Below, piece by piece: positions 8,754 to 16,882 of a stretch of 64,000 nt of DNA. The stretch comes from JAGNRR01 sp965230665 (GTDB taxonomy: Bacteria > Bacteroidota > Bacteroidia > Chitinophagales > Chitinophagaceae). Location of the stretch: assembly GCA_965230665.1 (NCBI GenBank), contig CBDDLM010000004.1:992001-1056000 (forward strand), given 5' to 3'. The notes below the pieces were generated by a model. That model was not told where the DNA came from and did not search any database. It worked only from the letters and a program-made list of their open reading frames with translations. The position numbers were made by a program, and so were the translations under genes. How positions within the stretch are numbered: the stretch's first letter is position 1; each line of letters begins with the position of its first letter.

Positions 8754-9413
8754 CACGCATGTCATTTTCACTACGTGGTATTTTCTGTTGATTGTTTTAT
8801 TTAGTTTATTCTTGACACGCTCTGTATAAGAAAAGACTTTCTCAATTTCTAAACAAGAGTCTTGTATAAGATTTTCAATATCAGTTGGACCGTAAAGTTT
8901 AAACTTATCTCCTACAAAAGGTAAGGTACTCATAAACTCCTTTTCAGCAAAAGTTAGTACAAAGGTTCCACCTACCCTAAGTACTCGACTAATTTCCTCA
9001 ACAAGTTGTTTTGGGTCTTGCCAGAAGTAAATTGTATTGACAGTCATAATGCGGTCGAATAAATCGTTTTCATAAGGAATGATTCGTCCATCAAACAAAC
9101 TAAACATAGCATCTTCTCCTATAATTCTTGAAAATCGCTCTGCTTCTTTTCGCATTGTTTCCGAAATCTCTAAACCAAAATATCGTATAGACTTAGCAGC
9201 ACCCAACACCTCATAAAGATGCCGACAACTTCCGTGACCAAGCTCTAAAATACTTTCATCATCCGTGATATCTAAAGTTTGAATGGTTTTGAGTATCATT
9301 CCGATATTGGACTCATGCATTTGTTCAGCCACTTCAATACCGTGCTTTCCATTTGGACAAGATAATTGCTGTTCTATCTCTCGAATTTCAACTAAAGTTT
9401 TTGGTTCTCTCAT
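8751..9413 (-). CDS. Class I SAM-dependent methyltransferase
   Basis: 220 residues. Motif I is ILELGHGSCRHLYEV (about 55-69), the acidic end of strand 2 is FGLEIS (about 78-83), and a later RIMTVNTIYFWQDP stretch is the usual post-III region of Methyltransf_11 proteins. A Rossmann-fold enzyme using S-adenosylmethionine is clear; the methyl acceptor is not. It follows a small protein gene (9441-9770) by 27 bp and is probably co-transcribed from a promoter that carries a weaker copy of the iron-district repeats (9860-9924). Confidence 0.85.
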   Translation of the reverse strand: MREPKTLVEIREIEQQLSCPNGKHGIEVAEQMHESNIGMILKTIQTLDITDDESILELGHGSCRHLYEVLGAAKSIRYFGLEISETMRKEAERFSRIIGEDAMFSLFDGRIIPYENDLFDRIMTVNTIYFWQDPKQLVEEISRVLRVGGTFVLTFAEKEFMSTLPFVGDKFKLYGPTDIENLIQDSCLEIEKVFSYTERVKNKLNKTINRKYHVVKMTCV

Positions 9414-9440
9414 ATCAACTTAATATTCAATACTTCCTGT

Positions 9441-9770
9441 TTACACCGTTCTTCTTTTCCTTTTAAAAAGAATTTGATGAAATTCAAGCACCCCATATGC
9501 ATCCTTGATATCATCATGCAGCGCAATTATCTCTTCAGCCCGCAAAACAAGACAGATAACATCAGACGGGAGAGGTATAAAATAATGAGCGGTAGAAGCT
9601 CTAACTGCAGGATCTTTAGACATCTTACTTAAGAACTCATATAGACTTTCAAGTTCTATCATGGTCAGTCGCATTGCGGTATTGCCCCTGATGATCTGTA
9701 CATTTTCACATTTAGGACAATGAGAAATAAATGTTTTATCATTTTGCAATAAAATTGTCAGTTGACACAT
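9441..9770 (-). CDS. Small cytosolic protein with CPKC motif (possibly DUF6686)
   Basis: 109 residues, no signal peptide or membrane helix. Cys2 and the HCPKC motif (about 17-21) could form a zinc knuckle or thiol site at the N-terminus. The central part is predicted helical and the C-terminus is very basic (FKRKRRTV). It resembles a small Bacteroidota family I tentatively recall as DUF6686; I am not certain. It is the first gene of a unit with the methyltransferase downstream. The promoter region holds two TTCC-type repeats (site D), which puts it in the candidate iron/heme regulon, with a longer leader (about 80 nt) than the other members. Confidence 0.6.
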   Translation of the reverse strand: MCQLTILLQNDKTFISHCPKCENVQIIRGNTAMRLTMIELESLYEFLSKMSKDPAVRASTAHYFIPLPSDVICLVLRAEEIIALHDDIKDAYGVLEFHQILFKRKRRTV

Positions 9771-9859
9771 AGTTTTATGTATTAAAGGTGCTAATAGTCC
9801 CTACCTATACTTTTAATTATTACTTTTTAAAGTATCCCAATAGAAATAAGAACGTTCTG

Positions 9860-9924
9860 TAAATTTCGTCATTGAAGAGCGAATGCATTCATCAAATCAG
9901 GAAAACGGATCACTGAATACGGAA
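9860..9924 (-). promoter_or_regulatory. Paired direct-repeat site D
   Basis: Minus-strand repeats TTCCGTATT (9924-9916) and TTCCTGATT (9903-9895) start 21 bp apart. At the standard 27-bp distance lies GAAATTTA (9867-9860), a poor -7 match. The next minus-strand gene starts 89 bp downstream at 9770. A 10-bp palindrome AGAACGTTCT (9849-9858) lies just downstream. The repeats are convincing; the core promoter is weak. The rest of the 9771-10062 gap shows nothing else I can assign. Confidence 0.45.
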
Positions 9925-10062
9925 AACTAATTCAATACATTTTATTTAATTCGAAGGACAAGAGAATAGTAATTTCCAACAAAAAGAAACAGTTATACAA
10001 ATATTCCTTTAGATTAATTTGCGCGGCATTACTCCGAATCTAGAGATTCTTTCACACTACTG

Positions 10063-11034
10063 TTACAATTTCTGAAATTCAAATTTCGGAAATCCCTTCT
10101 CTCCTTGTGCATTATAGAAATCAACAAAGTGTAATTTATAATAAAATCCTTTATTTGTTTTAATTATGTAATTCACCTTATCATAAACTGTAAATTGTCC
10201 TGCACTTAAACTATAGTACTTCCAATTATAGCCTATGGCATTAGCATCTCGAGTAAACTTCAGCTCACCCAAGTTATCCATTGAAAGGTCAACAAATGCA
10301 ATACTAGTATCAATGGCAACCTCCGTCTTGTTCGGATTAATCAATACTCCTGTTACGGTATAAGCTGTAAACGGATTAAAGAAAATATGTGTGTATTGCG
10401 AAAAGAGTAAATCCCACTGTTCCTTATTAGGTTCTACCTTGACTACGTCACTCTGGTCAAAAGAGAAACAAACATTGTTCTTAGAAGCATCTTTCGAAAT
10501 TACTTTTTCCATTTTATGGTTTCCATTGGTTGTGGCCCAAAAAATCTTATAGGTATCCTTGCTCTCTTGGATCAGTCTAAATTGAACTCTTCCTAATTCA
10601 TTTCCTTCTTCGTCATAGCCGCGATCCATTATAAATACGTTTCCGTTTGCTCGATAATCTCCTATTGCGGTGCTATCTAAATCTCCATGGGGACGATCCC
10701 ATTCCCAATCTAGATTATCAAAGTCAAGACCAGAAAAATCCTGAAAATTTGTTTTGTTTGTTTCATATACCTTAGCTGCATTGGCACCGTTTATTTGTAC
10801 CTGATACCCATCTGTGGCACAAGAAAAAGCCAAATCCCAACTGGACTTCAAGTTAGCACTAATTATTTCTTGAGCTTCTAAACTAAAAAATAGTTGATTT
10901 CTGTAATCGGACTCCATGGCCAATTGCTTTTCAACTACATCGCCACGGTCATAAGGTGTCACAGGAATTTCATCCTTTATACAGGCAGTTAAAAAGCTTG
11001 TTGCAAATAAGATTATTGTTATTCTAGTTTTCAT
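10063..11034 (-). CDS. HmuY-family lipoprotein
   Basis: 323 residues with a lipoprotein signal (TAC, Cys18, followed by IKDE). The body has the HmuY-like layout: a SSWDLAFSC block near residue 64-72, a second EQWDLLFSQY block in the C-terminal half, and a closing GYNWKYY...YTVYD-type region seen in HmuY proteins. HmuY binds heme at the cell surface and passes it to a TonB receptor. The gene overlaps the upstream receptor by one base (TAATG), so translation is coupled. Whether the ligand is heme is inferred; many HmuY-like proteins lack the known axial His residues and I cannot confirm them here. Confidence 0.8.
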   Translation of the reverse strand: MKTRITIILFATSFLTACIKDEIPVTPYDRGDVVEKQLAMESDYRNQLFFSLEAQEIISANLKSSWDLAFSCATDGYQVQINGANAAKVYETNKTNFQDFSGLDFDNLDWEWDRPHGDLDSTAIGDYRANGNVFIMDRGYDEEGNELGRVQFRLIQESKDTYKIFWATTNGNHKMEKVISKDASKNNVCFSFDQSDVVKVEPNKEQWDLLFSQYTHIFFNPFTAYTVTGVLINPNKTEVAIDTSIAFVDLSMDNLGELKFTRDANAIGYNWKYYSLSAGQFTVYDKVNYIIKTNKGFYYKLHFVDFYNAQGEKGFPKFEFQKL

Positions 11035-13283
11035 TAAAGCATAATTTTTAAAGATGTAAAATAAGTTCGGCCCCAGCTAATAGGTACGCTTCCTACTGCA
11101 CTGGAATGAACAGCATTTCCTCCTACGCCAATCGTATTAATATTTTGAATACCCAAAAGGTTTTTACAGCCTAACACAACTTGTAATTTATTTTTCCAAA
11201 AAATCTTCCTAGCGCTCAAATCTAACATATGATAATCTTGCACTTGTGATTGCTGGATATCTTGATTAGCATCTAAATAGAACTGATTTAAACGACCGGT
11301 GTACTTATAAAAAAGAGTCAAAAATAAAAGTCGCTTTTGGCTTACATCATAATTTAAATTCGCTCGCAACTCAGGCGTAAAATTAAACGCAGGGATGCCA
11401 TTTTCTTGGGCATTCTGATTAGAACGTCCGATATAAGCCAAACCTAGCTGAGCATCAAATCCTTTTCTAGCCATGGTTGTTGAAAGGCGTAAACCAAGTG
11501 ATTTATAATCTCCAATATTCACATAGGTGAATAGTGTAGAATTCGATACGTTACCTAATGTGATCAAATTTCTGATTTGATTATAAAAACTCGAAAATTC
11601 AACTTTTTGAACAATGGCTTCACCTTTGAAGTTATAGTCAATGTTGAACTGATAGTTGTTCGATGTTTCCGCTTTTAAATCTTCTGAACCAAGTATGTTA
11701 TGATTAATATCAACAAACTCAAAATATAATTCTTTTAACGAGGGCGCTCTAAAACCTCGGGCATACGAAGCCCTAAAAACAAAATTATCCAAGTCATAAC
11801 GCACATTTAATGAAGGAACTATAGGAGCGCGGTAAGATGAATTATAGATTAACCGTAAACCAGATTTAATCCTTAAACCGCTCTTGGTAAGCCAATGCAA
11901 TGAACCAAATGCAGCAATATCTGTTTGCGTTTGCCTACTCTCCTTTATTCTACGCCCCGTACCCAGGGAATGATTCGCATCGTATCCAAGCTGATATTCA
12001 ATACCCTTTGTAGCTAGTTTATTTAATTGTCCTCTGGACATATATGTTCTGAACGAAGATGTATCCTGTGCTCCTGGTGATTGAGCCAACTCACTATTCA
12101 TTGTAACCAGATTTTTATACCACGTATTCTTTGTTCTTGTAAAGTCATTAACCGCAGCAATGATCTTAATGTTCTTGTCAGAATTTAATCTATAAAATAA
12201 ATCAACACCCCCATCTGTTCGATTCGTACGATAAAAATCGTCAAATGCATTTTCATAATACGGTGCACGAGGACGTCCACGGTTTAGTATCGTTTCGTGA
12301 TAATAATTTGCATAAGTCCTTAGTGAAAATTGTTTCGCTTTATAAATATGGTTTAAACCAGCAAAATACTGCTCTTTCGGATTCCATTGTTGAGCTCGAT
12401 TAGTATCAGCCAATTTCTTCTTAGGAAGATCAAAAATTCCATCTGTAGGAGACCAACCATCAAAAAAATATCGACCCGCGTTTACTTTAAATGTGTTCTT
12501 CTTTACTCTTCTGCTTAGTGTAACATCGAGATTATATTGACCTACTGATTCGAAATACGAGTTAATACTTGCTGCTGTTTTTTTACGTGCATTCTTTTTT
12601 GATATGAGATTAATCGTTCCGGCTAACGCATCAGAACCATAACTTACAGACATTGGTCCTTCAATAATTTCTATTCGTTCAATATCCGATAAATTTATTT
12701 GACTTAAATCAATGTTTCCGTTTACGCGACCAATAATGGGAACGCCGTCAATCATAACTTTTAGATTTTCCCCTGATACTCCTTGAACGCTAGCACTGCT
12801 TCCAAGAATTCCATCTTGAGCAAGTCGGATATTCAGTTCGTTACTCAATACATCTTTCAAGTTAACAGCCCCTTGATTATCTATACGCTCTCGATTAATA
12901 ACTCGGATTTTATGCATACTTTCTTCCGCACGTCGGCTCCCAATTTGTCCTGTTATAACAACCTGATTTAGGTTAGCAGACTTTGGACGCATTTTTATCT
13001 CTAAGAATTGATGACTTGCAATACTTCCTGTTTCTCTATAAAAACCAAAAAAACGAACTTGATACGGCGTAGGTAATGCTTTGCTGCTTAAACCAAGTTG
13101 TATGAAACCATTTACATCGGACTTGAATACTTGTTGCTTTTGAGAATCCCCAGGATGCAATATCAGAACAGCACCTACAATCGCCTCTTTATTATGATCT
13201 AGTATGCGAACCTTTTGAGCCCTTACAAGCGAAGCACTGAGTAGAAACGTAATTATAAAGGTCGATTTAAAAAATTGATTCAT
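11034..13283 (-). CDS. TonB-dependent receptor of the HmuY operon
   Basis: 749 residues. A signal peptide (about 1-22), a carboxypeptidase-regulatory-like domain (about 23-100), a plug (about 118-228, with QGVSGENLKVMIDGVP and a GPMSVSYGSDALAGTINLISK end) and a beta-barrel that ends SLKIML rather than in an aromatic residue. The plug is of the BtuB/HmuR kind. The gene lies between two HmuY-like genes: 134 bp after the T9SS-sorted one and overlapping the lipoprotein one by 1 bp. Import of heme or a related chelate is the best guess. The 134-bp gap upstream contains a perfect hairpin (13326-13353). Confidence 0.88.
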   Translation of the reverse strand: MNQFFKSTFIITFLLSASLVRAQKVRILDHNKEAIVGAVLILHPGDSQKQQVFKSDVNGFIQLGLSSKALPTPYQVRFFGFYRETGSIASHQFLEIKMRPKSANLNQVVITGQIGSRRAEESMHKIRVINRERIDNQGAVNLKDVLSNELNIRLAQDGILGSSASVQGVSGENLKVMIDGVPIIGRVNGNIDLSQINLSDIERIEIIEGPMSVSYGSDALAGTINLISKKNARKKTAASINSYFESVGQYNLDVTLSRRVKKNTFKVNAGRYFFDGWSPTDGIFDLPKKKLADTNRAQQWNPKEQYFAGLNHIYKAKQFSLRTYANYYHETILNRGRPRAPYYENAFDDFYRTNRTDGGVDLFYRLNSDKNIKIIAAVNDFTRTKNTWYKNLVTMNSELAQSPGAQDTSSFRTYMSRGQLNKLATKGIEYQLGYDANHSLGTGRRIKESRQTQTDIAAFGSLHWLTKSGLRIKSGLRLIYNSSYRAPIVPSLNVRYDLDNFVFRASYARGFRAPSLKELYFEFVDINHNILGSEDLKAETSNNYQFNIDYNFKGEAIVQKVEFSSFYNQIRNLITLGNVSNSTLFTYVNIGDYKSLGLRLSTTMARKGFDAQLGLAYIGRSNQNAQENGIPAFNFTPELRANLNYDVSQKRLLFLTLFYKYTGRLNQFYLDANQDIQQSQVQDYHMLDLSARKIFWKNKLQVVLGCKNLLGIQNINTIGVGGNAVHSSAVGSVPISWGRTYFTSLKIML

Positions 13284-13325
13284 TGGATACTTCGATTGTG
13301 TGATTGCTTGTGTTTATAATTAAGA

Positions 13326-13353
13326 GGGGATATGCAATTTCTATTGCATATCC
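13326..13353 (-). other. Perfect 11-bp intercistronic hairpin without T-run
   Basis: GGGATATGCAA (13326-13336) and TTGCATATCCC (13343-13353) pair perfectly around the loop TTTCTA. On the transcribed minus strand no T-run follows, so this is not a standard terminator. Such hairpins often mark mRNA processing or block 3' exonucleases, which here would stabilise the upstream HmuY-like message relative to the receptor message. Confidence 0.6.
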
Positions 13354-13417
13354 CGCACTTATAACTGAAAAAAAAAGACTAATTCATAGGTTATTTGTAT
13401 TTCAAACTTTTCAATTG

Positions 13418-14686
13418 CTATTTTCCTAAAATGATTTTTTCTGTTTTTTGAATGCCTTTGTTATTGGAAACCTTCACAAAATACGTTCCCTTGGTCATAC
13501 CATCTACGGAAAGTTGGTAATCGATCAGACCATTTTGTAAAACCGATTCATTCTTTAAGAGTTTCCCATTCATACTATAAAGTTGAACCGTCCACTTATC
13601 GCCCTTATTAGCATCAAATACGATATGCAAGTTTCCTGTGGTCACTGGATTTGGGTAAAAAGCAACAGTTAAATCCTTTTCAATATCCTGTACCGAAGTT
13701 GCGAATGCCAATAACTCTTTTTCGAATTTGATTTTTCCAGTACCGCTCCCCTCGAAGTCAGTCAAAACTAATCTCCAAATACTTCCATTTTTTGCTTTAA
13801 TAAAGAATGCTAAAGAATCTTGAATGTCATACGAACTTGTTCCAAAATTGTATTTTTTCCAGTCGTAACCAATAGTATTAATCTCGGGTGTAAATGTAAA
13901 ACTGCTATAATTTGTTTCCGTTTTAGGATTGGCAATTCCCGCGGCTTTCGCTACTTCAACTCCTTTATTGTGCAACACACCTGTTACACCGTAAAAGGTC
14001 ATTGGAGCTACTTCCGAAGAGTATTTTGTAAAGGCAATATCCCAATCTTCGCTCAATGGTTCTCTATCGATGGGTTGATCTGTTAATAAAGAATAGCATA
14101 CAAAGTTCTTACCAGAATATGGTGTTTTATCTAAGGTCGTATCTACAAGATCAGAACCGTCAAGGTTAGCATAACGGAATGAATATACTTTGCTTGCTAG
14201 CTTTTTAATATCGATTTTTTTGATATCACCATTATCCCATTTCATAATGAACAAACTATCTCCATTAATATGGTGTGTACTTAAGTTATATACACCCCAA
14301 CCTAAATCACTACTATTCCCCGGATCGGCATTCACATTAAAAGCACCTAACCACCAAGCAGTGTCACTATTATATAATGGAGACCACGAACTCATACCAG
14401 TTGTATCGATAGTAGCCCAAGCAGAATTGTCACCACCTGGATATACATAAAGACGGTTCCCTTTTTGGGTATTCACTCGAATGGTATAGCCAAAACCTGA
14501 AGCATCAAAAGCTATATCCCAGTTCGTGTTAGAAACGTTTGCTTTTTCTCCATTTTGTAAACTATAAAAGGAAGTATTCGCATAATCCATTTGAACACTC
14601 ACCGAATCATACACCACTTGAGCGGATGTTTGCTGCCCCATGACAAGAGCAAGAATTAATAAAAGAGTAAAATTTATTGATTTCAT
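13418..14686 (-). CDS. HmuY-like protein with T9SS sorting domain
   Basis: 422 residues from the ATG at 14686, chosen because it starts a clear signal peptide (about 1-22, ending TSAQ); the upstream in-frame extension is proline/Cys-rich and lies across the predicted -7 box. The body shows two NWDIAF/DWDIAF blocks (about 55 and 215) as in HmuY-type proteins. The last 80 residues form a type A T9SS C-terminal domain with FYPNPV near its start and the usual GTYFVKV...EKIILGK end, so the protein should be exported by type IX secretion and attached to or released from the surface. First gene of the putative heme-uptake operon. Confidence 0.85.
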   Translation of the reverse strand: MKSINFTLLLILALVMGQQTSAQVVYDSVSVQMDYANTSFYSLQNGEKANVSNTNWDIAFDASGFGYTIRVNTQKGNRLYVYPGGDNSAWATIDTTGMSSWSPLYNSDTAWWLGAFNVNADPGNSSDLGWGVYNLSTHHINGDSLFIMKWDNGDIKKIDIKKLASKVYSFRYANLDGSDLVDTTLDKTPYSGKNFVCYSLLTDQPIDREPLSEDWDIAFTKYSSEVAPMTFYGVTGVLHNKGVEVAKAAGIANPKTETNYSSFTFTPEINTIGYDWKKYNFGTSSYDIQDSLAFFIKAKNGSIWRLVLTDFEGSGTGKIKFEKELLAFATSVQDIEKDLTVAFYPNPVTTGNLHIVFDANKGDKWTVQLYSMNGKLLKNESVLQNGLIDYQLSVDGMTKGTYFVKVSNNKGIQKTEKIILGK

Positions 14687-14710
14687 AAATATTGTTTGTT
14701 TTTGTTTGCA

Positions 14711-14777
14711 CAAAGGTGGCGGCGGCAACTGGGAAACGAATAACGCAATCGGGAAATAATTGTCACGAAATCGTCAT
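14711..14777 (-). promoter_or_regulatory. Paired direct-repeat promoter (site C) of the HmuY operon
   Basis: On the minus strand TTCCCGATT (14755-14747) lies 28 bp from CACCTTTG (14718-14711), a -7 box that differs from TAnnTTTG at one base, 24 bp before the start at 14686. An additional TTCCCAGTT (14735-14727) lies 20 bp downstream of the first repeat and a weaker ATGACGATT (14777-14769) 22 bp upstream, so this site may hold three repeats. Confidence 0.65.
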
Positions 14778-14806
14778 GAAAATATGACAATTGATTTTTT
14801 TACTTT

Positions 14807-14871
14807 TTCCTCTTTACTAAAATCAATTTTCTGAAATCATAAACGATAAAAATAAGCACCATTTAATTTTA
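14807..14871 (+). promoter_or_regulatory. Paired direct-repeat promoter (site F) of the membrane-protein gene
   Basis: Plus-strand TTCCTCTTT (14807-14815) and the degenerate TTTCTGAAA (14828-14836) start 21 bp apart, and 27 bp further is TAATTTTA (14864-14871), identical to the -7 box of site E. The start codon is only 7 bp beyond the box, giving a near-leaderless mRNA. The second repeat matches the consensus at six of nine positions, so this member is less certain. Confidence 0.5.
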
Positions 14872-14878
14872 CATTCCG

Positions 14879-15763
14879 ATGACAAATAAACAAAACATAA
14901 GGAAATCCTATTTAGTTGGCATCCTTGCTTTTGTACTTGTGTTGCTCTTTATGCCTTTAGGTCATGCTCTTATGGTGCTGAATGAAATTACTTTAGGACA
15001 ACAAAAACTAATTGGAGCCTTTGGTATTGGATTAATCGGTACTGTATTACTTGTTTTGGGCTTAGTCAATAAGAAAAAATTGCCTGCTACATTGCTCGGC
15101 TTACTCGCAGGTGTTTTGATTTGGACGGGTTGGGTAGAATTCTCATTTGTTTGGATTGCTGAGAAATTGAGCGTTGCACCTCAAATAGAAGATGGAGAGG
15201 TCACAACCAAACCGGAATATCTAGTTATGCTCTCTTCTCTTGGACTCCTGCTTACGTTAAGTCTATTCTTTTTGTTTTCCAAAACGAACTGCCAATTCTT
15301 CAACTGGTTCCAAGCCAAATTAAAGCTTAAAACCGCCGTCCGTAATCATTCGAATCATATTAAACCCAAAGCGCTGGTCACTTTCATAGAAACCATCATG
15401 ATTTTATGGACTTTCTATATTGTACTACTCGTAGTGTACGACCCTGAAATTGCCGGAGACCGCCACCCGGCTACCTATATTGTGCTGCTCGGATCATTGG
15501 GTTGGTCTGCCTACTTAATCATAAACTTACTGCGGATAAAAAAAATGGATTACGCTATACGCTATGCAATTCCTACCGTTATCATCTTCTGGAATGTTGT
15601 TGAAATATTTGGTCGTTGGGACTTCTTTGAGGAGATTTGGATTAAACCTTTGTTATACTGGAAGGAAGTTGGTCTTATTAGTATTGTGCTTGTGGCATCT
15701 ATTATTATAGCTTTCATAAGAAATAAAGAAGCTGGCGGTGTCGCTAAAAAACAGCTATTCTAA
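14879..15763 (+). CDS. Polytopic membrane protein of unknown function
   Basis: 294 residues with about eight hydrophobic segments (near 11-31, 40-60, 67-86, 113-133, 168-186, 196-216, 226-245, 260-280) and a longer polar stretch (about 134-165) between helices four and five. Charged or polar residues inside the helices (for example EFSFVW near 95 and ENFGRWDFFEE-like surroundings near 245-255) suggest transport or redox use, but I do not recognise a family. It is divergent from the HmuY operon and shares the paired-repeat promoter layout with it, so an iron- or heme-related role is a reasonable inference, for example inner-membrane handling of the imported ligand. Confidence 0.6.
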   Translation: MTNKQNIRKSYLVGILAFVLVLLFMPLGHALMVLNEITLGQQKLIGAFGIGLIGTVLLVLGLVNKKKLPATLLGLLAGVLIWTGWVEFSFVWIAEKLSVAPQIEDGEVTTKPEYLVMLSSLGLLLTLSLFFLFSKTNCQFFNWFQAKLKLKTAVRNHSNHIKPKALVTFIETIMILWTFYIVLLVVYDPEIAGDRHPATYIVLLGSLGWSAYLIINLLRIKKMDYAIRYAIPTVIIFWNVVEIFGRWDFFEEIWIKPLLYWKEVGLISIVLVASIIIAFIRNKEAGGVAKKQLF

Positions 15764-15836
15764 TTTTATTACACAATTATGACAATTAAACAGAATCTGA
15801 CTAACCATTGACATAGACCTTTGCCAACTATAAATT

Positions 15837-16871
15837 ATGAAAAAAGCTATATTCTTGCCTCTGCTGCTGCTTGTTATTACGGCAACCGCTCAGGAAAAAC
15901 ACCTTAAAAACATTACACAACTAACTAATGGAGGCGACAATGCCGAAGCCTATTTCTCGCCTAATGGTAAAAAACTTTGTTTCCAAAGTAACAACAAAGC
16001 TTGGGGGCTTTCGTGCGATCAAATCTTTTGTATGAAAGTGGCTGATGCCAAAAAAGATAAAACAAAAAAACACAAATTAATCAGCAATGGCTTAGGGCGC
16101 ACAACCTGCAGTTACTTCATGCCTAATGGAAAGGATATTCTTTATGCTTCTACTTTTAAAGGCAGTAAAGCTTGTCCAGAAGAGACTAAAATGCCTGGAA
16201 AATATTTGTGGTCTATCTTCCCATCCTTTGATATTTACGTCGCCGATGAAACGGGGAAAATAAAAAAACAATTAACCGATGCACCTGGTTATGATGCTGA
16301 GGCCACCATCTCACCGCAAGGTGATAAAATTGTTTTTACGAGTACACGAAGTGGAGACCTAGAACTTTGGACTATGGATATTGATGGTAGCAACCAAAAA
16401 CAAATCACATTCGGTCTGGGTTACGATGGAGGGGCTTTCTTTTCTCCCGATGGTAAGCAGTTGGTCTTCAGATCTTCAAGACCTAAGACACCCGAAGCTA
16501 TTAAGAACTACAAAGATCTATTAAGTAAAGGCTTAGTGGCTCCTACAAATATGGAAATATATACCTGCAATGTGGATGGATCGAACCTAAAGAAAGTGAC
16601 CAATTTGGGTAAAGCCAATTGGGCTCCCTATTTTCATCCTTCAGGAAAAAAAATCATATTCTCTAGTAATCACCATAGTGCTAAAGGTTATGATTTTCAA
16701 CTATTCATGATAGACACGGATGGAAAAAATCTAAAACAAGTAACTTTCAACAGCCGATTTAATGCCTTCCCAATGTTCTCTCCTGATGGAAAAAAACTTG
16801 TTTTTTCTTCAAATAGAGATAATGGAGGAACAAGAGACACAAACATTTTTATTGCTGACTGGGAAGATTAA
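15837..16871 (+). CDS. TolB-like PD40 beta-propeller, secreted
   Basis: 344 residues with a signal peptide (about 1-18, ending ATAQ) and repeated PD40/WD40-like blades: YFSPNGKKLCF, ISPQGDKIVFTS, FSPDGKQLVFRSS, FHPSGKKIIFSSN and FSPDGKKLVFSSN. Such six-bladed propellers in the periplasm bind proteins or peptides; the single propeller here lacks the N-terminal domain of true TolB. Four Cys residues in the first third (CFQ, SCDQIFC, TC) could form disulfides. The M28 peptidase gene follows by 11 bp, so the two likely act together, perhaps in peptide capture and cleavage. A -7-like box GACCTTTG lies at 15816-15823. Confidence 0.85.
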   Translation: MKKAIFLPLLLLVITATAQEKHLKNITQLTNGGDNAEAYFSPNGKKLCFQSNNKAWGLSCDQIFCMKVADAKKDKTKKHKLISNGLGRTTCSYFMPNGKDILYASTFKGSKACPEETKMPGKYLWSIFPSFDIYVADETGKIKKQLTDAPGYDAEATISPQGDKIVFTSTRSGDLELWTMDIDGSNQKQITFGLGYDGGAFFSPDGKQLVFRSSRPKTPEAIKNYKDLLSKGLVAPTNMEIYTCNVDGSNLKKVTNLGKANWAPYFHPSGKKIIFSSNHHSAKGYDFQLFMIDTDGKNLKQVTFNSRFNAFPMFSPDGKKLVFSSNRDNGGTRDTNIFIADWED

Positions 16872-16882
16872 AAATAACAATT

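Noticed and set aside
15758..15823. Seventh paired-repeat promoter before the TolB-like gene
   Set aside because: Repeats TTCTAATTT and ATGACAATT have the right 21-bp and 28-bp spacings but match the consensus at only about six of nine positions each, so chance is likely.
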